DNA from: Thermoleophilia bacterium
GTDB taxonomy: Bacteria; Actinomycetota; Thermoleophilia; Gaiellales; Gaiellaceae
Reading direction: 5' to 3'
Length of the DNA stretch: 8,584 nucleotides
Assembly: GCA_014534295.1 (NCBI GenBank)
Contig: JACVRU010000079.1
Location: 1-8,584 of the forward strand
Shown here: piece after piece, positions 1-6,087 of the stretch
Numbering within the stretch: the first letter of the stretch is position 1
Layout of the letters: every line of letters starts with the position of its first letter
Made by a program: the position numbers and the translations under genes
The notes under the pieces: model-generated
What the model saw: the letters and a program-made list of their open reading frames with translations, nothing else
What the model was told of the DNA's origin: nothing
The model's database searches: none

Positions 1-849
1 CACGGTTGTGAACTGCTCGCCCTCGCCCACTATCGCCGGAGCTCGAGTATAGCCCCCTACCCTGCCGGCGAGCCGCGGTTCGACGGGAACGTCAGCGCCG
101 CGTGAGACAGCGGCGAAGACGGCGGCCCACTGCCGGGCGTCCAGGTCGCGGGCGTGCGCGTCCGGAGCGAAGCCGAGCTCGCCGGCCAGCCGCTTCACGG
201 TCCGCGGCGGGAGGCGGCGCCGCAGCGGGGCCCGCGACTCGAAGCAGCGCCGGACGAACGTCCGGTAGGCGGCGACGTCGGCGACGAGCGGCGCGGCCCG
301 CCGGATCGCGCGCAGGACACCGGCATCCACGGACGGCGGCGGCGCGAACGCGGCCCGCGCGATTCGCCGCACGAGCGTCAGCTCGTAGACCGCGCCCCAC
401 ACGACGGCCCGAGCCGTGCTAGGCCACAGGGCGGCGCGTTTCGCCGCGGCCTCCCACTGGAGGACGACCTCGGCCCGCCGGAGCGGCACTCCCGGGTCGT
501 CCAGCAGGGACGACAGGATCTCCCCGCAGCCGGCGAAGGGCAGGTTCGCGACGACGACGAACGGCGCGCGCGGCCACCGCAGCCGCGTGGCGTCAGCCTC
601 GAGGACGCGCGCACGGCCGCCGAAGCGCTCGCGGAGGAGCGCGGCGAGCGCGGGATCCGCTTCGACCGCCCAGACGGACGCCCCGCGGTCCACGAGCTCG
701 GCCGTGATCGCGCCGCGGCCCGCGCCGACGTCCACGACGAGGTCGCCGGCGGCGATGCCCGCGCCGTCGACGAGCGACCGGATCAGCGCCCGGCTACGAA
801 GGAAGTGCTGACCGGGCCGCCGCGCCCGCTGCGCGGATCGGCCGGCCAC
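1..849 (-). CDS. Erm/KsgA-family rRNA adenine N6-methyltransferase, partial at left edge
   Basis: This is a SAM-dependent methyltransferase of the family that dimethylates adenines in rRNA. Visible motifs are GQHFLRS (residues 13-19), the SAM loop DVGAGRGAIT (40-49), the acidic VEAD (62-65), EADA (85-88), the catalytic NLPF (102-105), LQWEAAAKR (130-138) and the family C-terminal FAPPPSVDAG (168-177). NLPF and the QWEAAAKRA stretch look more like Erm (23S A2058) than KsgA (usually NLPY), and the usual ksgA neighbours are absent, so Erm-like is favoured. The GTG at 847-849 is chosen because an in-frame TGA lies seven codons upstream and no better start follows; no clear Shine-Dalgarno is seen. 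The recognisable domain ends near residue 248 (about nt 106). The frame then stays open for 35 more codons to position 1, so the true stop is outside the window or a frameshift lies near nt 60-100. It is 32 bp behind the DUF2007-like gene and probably co-transcribed with it. Confidence 0.85.
   Translation of the reverse strand, partial: MAGRSAQRARRPGQHFLRSRALIRSLVDGAGIAAGDLVVDVGAGRGAITAELVDRGASVWAVEADPALAALLRERFGGRARVLEADATRLRWPRAPFVVVANLPFAGCGEILSSLLDDPGVPLRRAEVVLQWEAAAKRAALWPSTARAVVWGAVYELTLVRRIARAAFAPPPSVDAGVLRAIRRAAPLVADVAAYRTFVRRCFESRAPLRRRLPPRTVKRLAGELGFAPDAHARDLDARQWAAVFAAVSRGADVPVEPRLAGRVGGYTRAPAIVGEGEQFTTV
46..51 (-). promoter_or_regulatory. possible -10 element (TATACT) for a gene left of the window
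   Basis: On the minus strand the sequence GGGGGCTATACTCGAG contains a TANNNT hexamer, like the other -10 elements in this window. It falls after the recognisable end of the methyltransferase domain, where an intergenic region would be expected. No -35 match is seen at the proper distance. It could serve the next minus-strand gene beyond the left edge. It is also inside the still-open methyltransferase frame, so it may be chance. Confidence 0.3.
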
Positions 850-881
850 GGAAGATCGCCATGGTCGTCATCGCGCGGATA

Positions 882-1115
882 CTACTCCGCGTCGAAGAGC
901 TCGTCGGGCTCCGAAAGCGCCTCGATCGCGTTCTGGGCAGCCTCGAGCTCGGCCTCGGACACGAGCACCTTCTGCGGCACGTCCTCGACCTCGCGCGGGT
1001 GGTGCTCGACGGCGGGCGCCACCTCGGACTCGATCCCGGCCTGCCGGAGGATCGTCCGAAGCTCCTCGGCCTCGGCGATGTCCCCGGCGACGGCCAGCTG
1101 CACCATCCTCGCCAT
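882..1115 (-). CDS. small DUF2007-like protein (putative signal-transducing family)
   Basis: A 77-residue acidic soluble protein. The pattern EAEELRTILRQAGIESEV (about residues 15-32), then a variable linker, then QKVLVSEAELEAAQNAIEAL (48-67) matches the small ferredoxin-like DUF2007 fold: a helix that selects a short insertion, a strand, and a closing helix with V-L-V. The biochemical role of this family is unknown; the database label 'signal transducing' is not experimentally grounded. It lies 11 bp after rnz and 32 bp before the rRNA methyltransferase, so it is almost certainly translated from the same message. The ATG at 1113-1115 is used, and a second in-frame ATG (1104-1106) three codons later is an alternative. 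A GGAGGT lies near the rnz stop but about 18 nt from the ATG, too far for a standard ribosome binding site, so translational coupling to rnz is likely. Confidence 0.75.
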   Translation of the reverse strand: MARMVQLAVAGDIAEAEELRTILRQAGIESEVAPAVEHHPREVEDVPQKVLVSEAELEAAQNAIEALSEPDELFDAE

Positions 1116-1126
1116 GGGCGCGGAGT

Positions 1127-2116
1127 CTACGAGACCTCCGCCGGAGCCGCCTCGGGCTCGCGTCTCGCAGGCGCGACCCCGCCCTTGAGCAGCCTGGGCG
1201 CGCCGCGCTCGGGGAACGGCACCTCGATCACGTCGAAGTCTCGCGGCACGACCGTCTCCGGGAAGACGGCGCGCGCCTCGCGGGCCACGTCCGGCCCGAA
1301 GTAGCGCGGCGACAGGTGCGTCAGGGCCAGCATGGCCACCTCGGCCACCGCGGCCACGTGCGCGGCGTCGCCCGCGGTCGCGTGGGACGTCTCGTCCGCC
1401 CGCTCCCGTTCCTCCTCGCAGAACGTCGCCTCGTGGACGAGCAGGTCCGCCCCCCTCGCCGCCTCGACCACCGACTCCGCGTAGGCGGTGTCGCCCGCGA
1501 GCACGACCTTGCGCCCGCCCCTCACCGGACCGAGGACCTCTTCCGGGCGCACCGTCCGGCCGCCGGCGAGGACGACCGGCTCGCCGCGCTGGAGCGCGCC
1601 GCGCTCGGGGCCTGAGGGAACGGCGAGCGCGTCGGCGGCGGCGACGTCGAACCGCCCCGGACGCGGGCCCTCGACGAGCGCGTAGCCGAGCGCGTTGACG
1701 CTGTGGCGCACCGCGAAGGCGGCCAGGTCGTAGTCGCTCCGCGCGAGCACGTCCCCAGGACGGAGCTCCACGAGCTCGTACCGGTACGTCAGCTTCCCGA
1801 AGATCCTGCGGAGGGCCGTGAACAGATCCCGGAGCCCGGGCGGGCCGTAGATCGTGATCGGCAGCTCGCGACCGCGCAGGGCGAACGTCTTCAGCATCCC
1901 GGGGAGGCCGAGATAGTGGTCCGCGTGGTAATGAGTGACGAAGACTTCGCGCAGCTCGACGAGCCCCACCGCCGACCGCAGGAGTTGCCGCTGCGTCCCC
2001 TCGCCGCAGTCGACGAGGATCCGCTCGCCGCCGCGGCGGACGAGGAGCGCGCTCGGCGCCCGCTGAGCGGTGGGCATCGACCCGGCCGTGCCGAGGAAGA
2101 CGACGTCGAGGTCCAC
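1127..2116 (-). CDS. rnz: ribonuclease Z (tRNase Z), tRNA 3' processing endonuclease
   Basis: A metallo-beta-lactamase-fold zinc endonuclease that cuts the 3' trailer from tRNA precursors, essential where tRNA genes do not encode CCA. The 329-residue length is normal for the bacterial family. Zinc and catalytic residues are all visible: THYHADH (61-67, giving H62, H64, D66, H67), H138 in VRHSV, D209 in LAGDT, H245 in TSHAT and H267 in THLSPRY. The N-terminal FLGTAGSMPT (7-16) and GEGTQRQLL (38-46) are family signatures. The segment around 147-180 (GPRPGRFDV...GPERGALQRG) is the glycine/proline-rich exosite arm that grips the tRNA elbow. The start is GTG at 2114-2116, beginning MDLDVVFLG, 29 bp after the LysM gene; no Shine-Dalgarno is evident. 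The C-terminal tail after about residue 305 is poorly conserved in appearance. The tRNA-Arg gene in this window lacks an encoded CCA and is a natural substrate. Confidence 0.95.
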   Translation of the reverse strand: MDLDVVFLGTAGSMPTAQRAPSALLVRRGGERILVDCGEGTQRQLLRSAVGLVELREVFVTHYHADHYLGLPGMLKTFALRGRELPITIYGPPGLRDLFTALRRIFGKLTYRYELVELRPGDVLARSDYDLAAFAVRHSVNALGYALVEGPRPGRFDVAAADALAVPSGPERGALQRGEPVVLAGGRTVRPEEVLGPVRGGRKVVLAGDTAYAESVVEAARGADLLVHEATFCEEERERADETSHATAGDAAHVAAVAEVAMLALTHLSPRYFGPDVAREARAVFPETVVPRDFDVIEVPFPERGAPRLLKGGVAPARREPEAAPAEVS

Positions 2117-2145
2117 GAGGAGAGTCTAGGTCGCCGGCTTCGGCC

Positions 2146-2391
2146 TCACCCCCTCGGCAGAACGAGCCGCTGACCCGGCTGGATCAGCGACCCCGGAAGT
2201 CCGTTCCGCTGCCGGATCTCCCAGATCCCGGCGCGTGGGTCGCCGGCGTAGTTGTCCGCGGCGATCGTCCAGAGCGTGTCGCCTGGCTGGACGACGTAGG
2301 AGCGCTCCGGGCCGGCCCCTTCAGACGTGCGGGCGAGGACGGCCCAGGCGACGAGGACGACGAGTGCGAGGGTGAGGATGCGGACGAACAT
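2146..2391 (-). CDS. membrane-anchored LysM protein, likely SOS-induced cell-division inhibitor (YneA/ChiZ/DivS type)
   Basis: An 81-residue protein with one N-terminal membrane segment (residues 3-20, VRILTLALVVLVAWAVLA), a short linker, and a single LysM peptidoglycan-binding domain (32-79: YVVQPGDTLWTIA at 32-44, then I..IRQRNGL, then IQPGQRLVLP). This layout, with the LysM outside the membrane, matches SOS division inhibitors: YneA of Bacillus, and Rv2719c (ChiZ) and DivS in Actinobacteria, which are usually divergent from lexA. The regulatory sequence supports the assignment strongly, because two LexA boxes cover its promoter and its ATG. lexA itself is not in this window. The -10 element ends 9 nt before the ATG, so the transcript is probably leaderless or nearly so. 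The gene heads a run of four minus-strand genes. The function is inferred from architecture and operators; the protein could also be a generic LysM cell-wall protein under LexA control. Confidence 0.88.
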   Translation of the reverse strand: MFVRILTLALVVLVAWAVLARTSEGAGPERSYVVQPGDTLWTIAADNYAGDPRAGIWEIRQRNGLPGSLIQPGQRLVLPRG

Positions 2392-2398
2392 GTGTTCG
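2385..2398. promoter_or_regulatory. LexA/SOS box 2, overlapping the LysM start codon
   Basis: The sequence CGAACATGTGTTCG matches the actinobacterial/Gram-positive SOS box CGAAC-N4-GTTCG with both half-sites perfect. It spans the ATG (2389-2391) and the predicted transcription start, so a bound LexA dimer would block initiation. Its centre is 25 bp from that of box 1. Confidence 0.9.
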
Positions 2399-2400
2399 CC

Positions 2401-2429
2401 ATGCTACTGCGAACGTGTGTTCGTGTCAA
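2401..2429 (-). promoter_or_regulatory. strong SigA-type promoter of the LysM-rnz-DUF2007-methyltransferase cluster
   Basis: On the minus strand a perfect -35 TTGACA (2424-2429) is followed by a 17-bp spacer and the -10 TAGCAT (2401-2406). The -35 begins only a few bases past the stop codon of the upstream glycoside hydrolase gene. The expected transcription start is within about 3 nt of the LysM ATG, predicting a leaderless message. The LexA box occupying the spacer means the promoter should be shut until DNA damage. Confidence 0.88.
2410..2423. promoter_or_regulatory. LexA/SOS box 1, inside the promoter spacer
   Basis: CGAACGTGTGTTCG has the CGAAC-N4-GTTCG consensus with both half-sites perfect. 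It fills nearly the whole 17-bp spacer between the -35 and -10 hexamers, a classic repressor position that excludes RNA polymerase. Confidence 0.9.
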
Positions 2430-2433
2430 GCGA

Positions 2434-3948
2434 CTACCTCACGACGAACGGACGGCTGGTCAAGGTCGTCGTCCGCGCCGGATTCAACGCGGCCGAGACC
2501 CGGATCCTGACGACGTAGGCGCCCGGCTCGAGCCGGCCGCGGAAGGTCACGAACGGCCGGAAGTAGGCACGGATCTCGCCCGCCGCCGCGGCGAGCGGCC
2601 CGCGGACGTTCGCGAGCTTCTTGCCCTCCGCCGGCCGCGCGAGCGCAACCAGCTGCGCGCGGTAGCTCGCGCGCTCCTCGGCCGTGATCTGAAACCGTAG
2701 GACGGCGGGCCCCCGCGGCAGGCGCCTCGCCGCGGGCCAGACCGCCTTCGCCCCGATGACGCCCCTCGCCGGCGTCCACCGGACCAGCCTGCCGGCGCAG
2801 GTCGAGGCCTCGGCAATCGCCGCCTTGACGGCGTCGTACGCAGGGCGGGTGCTGCCGTCCAGCCGGATCAGCCCGCTCTGGAAGCGGCGCCGGTCGGCCT
2901 CGTCGCGGAGGTGGAAGAAGTTCAGCGACTCGACGCTCGGATCGCAGGCATAGCGGCGGATCACGTCCGCGTACCAGGCCGCCTGCTGCTCCTCGGTGAC
3001 CGTCGGGACGTTCTCGGTCTCCGTGTAGCCGGGCCAGGAGTCGGTGGCGACTTGCCAGCCGAGCTCGTCGATCGCGACCGTGATCGGCTGCAGCGACCGA
3101 CGGCCGCTCGCCGCGCGGGCGGCCACGCCGATCACGGGCTGCGTCGTGCCCGCGAACGCGTCGTGGAAGGCCTGCTTGACGCGGTCGAGGTTCGGCACGC
3201 CGGCGTTGGGCCAGCGGTACCCCGTGGCCGGGCCGTCGGCGTTCGAGTTCGGGTACGGATGGAAGCTGAGCCCGTCCATGAGCGGCAGCGCGCGGCCCAT
3301 CGCCCTGTAGGCCTTGCCGAGCTCCGAGAGGAAGGTGACGGGCGACATGGAGACGTTGCTGACCGCCAGGCAGTTGTCGTTCCCGCGCGGCGAGAGCCCG
3401 AGCCCGTAGACGCGGATCGTCTCGTCGACCGCCTTCAGGGCATCGTAGGCGGCCGCGAGCACCCGCGCGTAGGCGGCCGGCGACGCCGCCCGGCACCCGG
3501 CGTCGAAGGTGGGCCGGAAGAAGAACTGCAGGTTCGGCTCGTTGAGGACGATCACCTTGCGCGCGCAGAGCGGGCACTCCTGCGCGACCTTGGTCAGCCA
3601 CTCGGCGAACACGGCGGGCGCGTTCGGCGTGTCCGTGATGCCGGTGCTCCGGTCCTGGTAGGTCGCGAGGATGACGCCCACGCCCCGGGCAGCAGCGACG
3701 CTCGCTGCGTTCCTGATGTCCGCGAAGTTCGCCGGCAGGGCGAGCGGGTCGAGCGGGTTCCAGCGGATCGACATGACGTTGGTCGTCATGCCCAGGTCCT
3801 GGAGGGTCGCGTAGACGAACTCGGGGTTCGTGTTGCCCTCGTCCTCGGTGACGCCGACGTCGAGCGCCGAGGCAGGGCCCGGCAGGGCCAACAGCACGCA
3901 GAGCGCGGCGAGGAGGGTCAGCTGTCGTGCCATGCGGCCGTAAAGCAT
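2434..3948 (-). CDS. secreted glycoside hydrolase-like protein (clan GH-A TIM barrel) with C-terminal beta domain
   Basis: A 504-residue exported protein. Residues 1-28 form a signal peptide (basic start, LTLLAALCVLLAL core, likely cut after ASA). Residues of about 30-380 look like a clan GH-A barrel: a strand with IRWNPLDPLA (61-70), VIVLNEPNL (132-140) with the acid/base candidate E137 of the NEP motif, SFHPYPN (228-234), and AIDELGWQ (292-299) with nucleophile candidate E295. The C-terminal part (about 390-504) is proline- and beta-rich, resembling an Ig-like or fibronectin-like module. The barrel has several Cys residues (125, 128, 152, 193, 335, 384) that may form disulfides. The family number and substrate cannot be told from sequence alone. 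An in-frame ATG at 3931-3933 (MARQL) gives a more compact signal peptide and is an equally good start. It lies 58 bp after dgcN and may be read through from it. Its 3' end abuts the SOS promoter. Confidence 0.82.
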   Translation of the reverse strand: MLYGRMARQLTLLAALCVLLALPGPASALDVGVTEDEGNTNPEFVYATLQDLGMTTNVMSIRWNPLDPLALPANFADIRNAASVAAARGVGVILATYQDRSTGITDTPNAPAVFAEWLTKVAQECPLCARKVIVLNEPNLQFFFRPTFDAGCRAASPAAYARVLAAAYDALKAVDETIRVYGLGLSPRGNDNCLAVSNVSMSPVTFLSELGKAYRAMGRALPLMDGLSFHPYPNSNADGPATGYRWPNAGVPNLDRVKQAFHDAFAGTTQPVIGVAARAASGRRSLQPITVAIDELGWQVATDSWPGYTETENVPTVTEEQQAAWYADVIRRYACDPSVESLNFFHLRDEADRRRFQSGLIRLDGSTRPAYDAVKAAIAEASTCAGRLVRWTPARGVIGAKAVWPAARRLPRGPAVLRFQITAEERASYRAQLVALARPAEGKKLANVRGPLAAAAGEIRAYFRPFVTFRGRLEPGAYVVRIRVSAALNPARTTTLTSRPFVVR

Positions 3949-3990
3949 CGACCATCCGGAGATTGCGCGCCAGGGCCGTTTCTCCTACTT

Positions 3991-4015
3991 CGCGGGTCCG
4001 GCGGTCCTACCCGCG
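3991..4015 (-). terminator. GC hairpin at the dgcN stop codon, possible terminator or attenuator
   Basis: A perfect 7-bp stem (CGCGGGT at 3991-3997 with ACCCGCG at 4009-4015) encloses an 11-nt loop and overlaps the dgcN stop. There is no U tract after it on the minus strand, so intrinsic termination would be weak; a role as an mRNA 3'-end stabiliser is possible. It may also be chance in GC-rich DNA. Confidence 0.35.
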
Positions 4016-5014
4016 CAGCGCCGTGAGCAGCCCGCCCGCGCCGAAGCGGACCGGATCGTCGGCCGGCAGTCCCGTCTCCCGCGCGGCCTCGTCGACGGCT
4101 GCGCGTGCCGCCTCGTCGTCGAGCGCCCGCGTGTTGAGGGCGATCGCCGCGACCCGCGCCCGCCGCGCCGGCAGGGACGAGCGCTCGTAGAGCTCGACCA
4201 CCTCCGCCAGCGGCGGAATCGGATGCCCGGGATAGCCCTCCACCTCGGTCTGGCCCGCGAGGTGACAAAGGACGAGGAGCTGAGGCGCGCAACCGTGCAG
4301 GAGCCCGAGCGTGACGCCCGCGTAGGCCGGATGCACGAGGGAGCCCTGGCCCTCCACGAACAGGAACTCCTCTCCCCCGCGCCGATGGCCCTCGACGACG
4401 AGCCGCTCGGCCGCGCCGGCCAGGAAGTCGGCCGGCACCGCGTCGACGGCGATCCCCCAACCCGCGATCACGATTCCCGTCTGGCCCGTCGGGACGAAGC
4501 GCGACGCGAGGCCGCGCCGCCGCGCCTCCAGGTCGAGCTCCAGGGCGACCGTCTTCTTCCCGATCGCGCACTCGGAGCCGACGGTGTGGACGATCGTCGC
4601 CGGCACGCGGAGGTTCTCGCCGGTCGGGACGCTCAGGTCGGCCGGGGGGCGCCGCAGGTCGCGGAGCTCGACGCCGTGCTCGCCGGCGAGCGCGCTCAGC
4701 TCCGCGTCGTCGGCGAGGAACTCGTGGAGCCCGCTCTCCACGTCGAGCCCGGCCTCGATGCAGCGGCGCAGCAGCGCCCGCCAGGCGGGCGGGAACCGGC
4801 CGCCCTGCGTGGCGACCCCGACGAGCGCCGTGTCCGGCCCGAAGACGAGCGCCTCCTCGAGCGTGCCGACGACGGGCACGCCGTCCACCTCCGTGCCCGG
4901 CCGCGTCGAGTCGAGGAGGCAGGCGACGTCGTCCCGCCGGTAGCGGACGACGCCGCGAGCCGTCTTGCCGTAGTGGACGTCGCCGGAGTAGCCCTCAGCG
5001 AGGACGACGTACAC
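4007..5014 (-). CDS. dgcN: DgcN-like DUF1611 protein (D-glutamate N-acetyltransferase family)
   Basis: A 335-residue DUF1611 family protein. The N-terminal Rossmann-like part (about 1-125) has AKTARG-like GKTARGVVRYR (16-26) and VVGTLEEAL (48-56). The C-terminal P-loop NTPase-like domain has GSECAIGKKT (146-155), FVPTGQTG (173-180), VEGQGSLVHP (220-229) and CHLAGQTEVEGYPGHPIPPL (250-269). Members paired with an enolase-superfamily epimerase have been characterised as DgcN, which N-acetylates D-glutamate using acetyl-CoA so that DgcA can convert it to N-acetyl-L-glutamate. That exact pairing is present here, which is the main reason for the name. The start is GTG at 5012-5014, preceded by GGAGGAG about 10 nt upstream; it overlaps the end of dgcA by 20 bp, implying translational coupling. 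DUF1611 proteins of other clades have unknown roles, so substrate assignment is an inference. Confidence 0.85.
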   Translation of the reverse strand: MYVVLAEGYSGDVHYGKTARGVVRYRRDDVACLLDSTRPGTEVDGVPVVGTLEEALVFGPDTALVGVATQGGRFPPAWRALLRRCIEAGLDVESGLHEFLADDAELSALAGEHGVELRDLRRPPADLSVPTGENLRVPATIVHTVGSECAIGKKTVALELDLEARRRGLASRFVPTGQTGIVIAGWGIAVDAVPADFLAGAAERLVVEGHRRGGEEFLFVEGQGSLVHPAYAGVTLGLLHGCAPQLLVLCHLAGQTEVEGYPGHPIPPLAEVVELYERSSLPARRARVAAIALNTRALDDEAARAAVDEAARETGLPADDPVRFGAGGLLTALRG

Positions 5015-6002
5015 CGAGTCCCGGCTCCTCCGAGGGCAGCTGCACGCCGTCGCGGAGCTCGACCCCCGGCCACGGGTCGTCCGCGAGCAGCAGGTTGCCG
5101 TCCAGGTCGACGTGGTCGCAGAGCGACGCGACCTGTGCGCCGGCGGCGATCCCGAGCCCCGACTCCAGCATGCAGCCGAGCATCACGCCGAGCCCGAGCG
5201 CGCGGGCGGCGTGGGCCATCCGCACCGCCTCGCGGATGCCGCCCGACTTGGCCAGCTTGATCGTGAGCCCGTGCGCCCGCTCGGCGCAGGCGGCGACGTC
5301 GGCGAGCGTGTGGCAGTCCTCGTCGACGTAGATCGGGATCGGCGACCGGCGCTTCAGGTCGCGGCCGCCGGGGTCGCCCGCGCGGAGCGGCTGCTCGCAG
5401 TACTCCACGCCGAGCTCGGCGAGCTGAGGGAGCGAGTCGAGCGCCTCCTCCAGCGACCAGTACTCGTTCACGTCGACCTGGAGTGGTAGCTGCGTCGCCT
5501 CGCGCACCGCGCGCACGCGCTCGACGTCGAGGCCGTCGCGACCGCCCAGCTTGAGCTTCAGGCGGCGGAAGCGGTCCGATACCCCGGCGGCGCGCTCAGC
5601 CATGTCGTGCGGCGAGCCGAGCCAGACCGTCCAGGAGGTCGGCGGCCCCTGCCGCGGCAGCCCGAGCAGCCGCCACACCGGCAGCCCGGTCAGCTTCCCC
5701 TGGAGGTCGTGGAGCGCCGCGTCGAGGGCCGCCCGGGCGGCGAACTGCTGCCGCGGGAGCCGCGCCTCGAGCTCCTCGAGAGCGAACGGATCGTCGCCGA
5801 GCGCCCCCGCGTGCTCCTCCACGTACGCGAGCGCCGACGCTGCCGTCTCGCCGTAGTGGTCCGCGGGCGCCGCCTCCCCGAAGCCGACGACGTCCCCGTG
5901 CCGGAGCTCGACGTGGACGACCTCCGCGCTGTCCGCAGCCTCCCGCGAGATGACGAAGGTCTCGGCGAGCCGGAGCGTCGAGATCGAGGCCGCGAGCTCC
6001 AT
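4995..6002 (-). CDS. dgcA: enolase-superfamily dipeptide epimerase / N-acetyl-D-glutamate racemase DgcA
   Basis: A 335-residue muconate-lactonising-subgroup enolase. Catalytic and metal residues are in order: LKLKL with K149 and K151, D177 in VDVNEYW, E203 in CEQP, D227 in YVDEDC, and K252 in KLAKSGG. GCMLESGLG (277-285) and DLDG (299-302) follow; the DxD is the feature that dipeptide epimerases use to hold a substrate ammonium group. It inverts the alpha carbon of an amino-acid derivative: an L-Ala-Glu type dipeptide, or N-acetyl-D-glutamate when paired with DgcN as here. The ATG at 6000-6002 (MELAASIS) is chosen because it begins the conserved capping-domain strand. The frame is open another 53 codons upstream, but that extension lacks family character and runs through the divergent promoter region. 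A TAGGCT -10 lies 7 nt before this ATG, predicting a leaderless message. Confidence 0.87.
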   Translation of the reverse strand: MELAASISTLRLAETFVISREAADSAEVVHVELRHGDVVGFGEAAPADHYGETAASALAYVEEHAGALGDDPFALEELEARLPRQQFAARAALDAALHDLQGKLTGLPVWRLLGLPRQGPPTSWTVWLGSPHDMAERAAGVSDRFRRLKLKLGGRDGLDVERVRAVREATQLPLQVDVNEYWSLEEALDSLPQLAELGVEYCEQPLRAGDPGGRDLKRRSPIPIYVDEDCHTLADVAACAERAHGLTIKLAKSGGIREAVRMAHAARALGLGVMLGCMLESGLGIAAGAQVASLCDHVDLDGNLLLADDPWPGVELRDGVQLPSEEPGLGVRRPR

Positions 6003-6009
6003 GCCGCGG

Positions 6010-6015
6010 AGCCTA
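6010..6015 (-). promoter_or_regulatory. -10 element of dgcA (leaderless-type spacing)
   Basis: TAGGCT on the minus strand fits the actinobacterial TANNNT and ends 7 nt before the dgcA ATG, placing the transcription start at or next to the A of ATG. No recognisable -35 is seen 17 bp upstream, as is common for leaderless promoters in this group. Confidence 0.5.
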
Positions 6016-6024
6016 ACGCCGCCT

Positions 6025-6053
6025 TTGAAGGCACCCGCCGCCGCGCCTACGTT
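6025..6053 (+). promoter_or_regulatory. promoter of the decayed M43 metalloprotease gene
   Basis: TTGAAG (6025-6030), a 17-bp spacer and TACGTT (6048-6053) form a good -35/-10 pair on the plus strand. It lies back to back with the dgcA -10. The predicted leader is about 28 nt and contains the ribosome binding site AGGGGG (6078-6083), 4 nt before the ATG. The signals look intact although the gene is broken. Confidence 0.6.
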
Positions 6054-6087
6054 CCGCGCGATCCAGCGACGCAGGACAGGGGGACAC

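Noticed and set aside
154..1188. 344-codon plus-strand open frame opposite the methyltransferase and DUF2007 genes
   Set aside because: It is an antisense shadow: composition is Arg/Pro/Gly-rich at first and Ser-rich later, without domains, while the minus strand carries recognisable families.
2426..3955. Second minus-strand open frame of similar length to the glycoside hydrolase gene
   Set aside because: Its translation is low-complexity and rich in Arg/Gly/Ala, while the frame at 2434-3948 has a signal peptide and the NEP and DELGWQ motifs.
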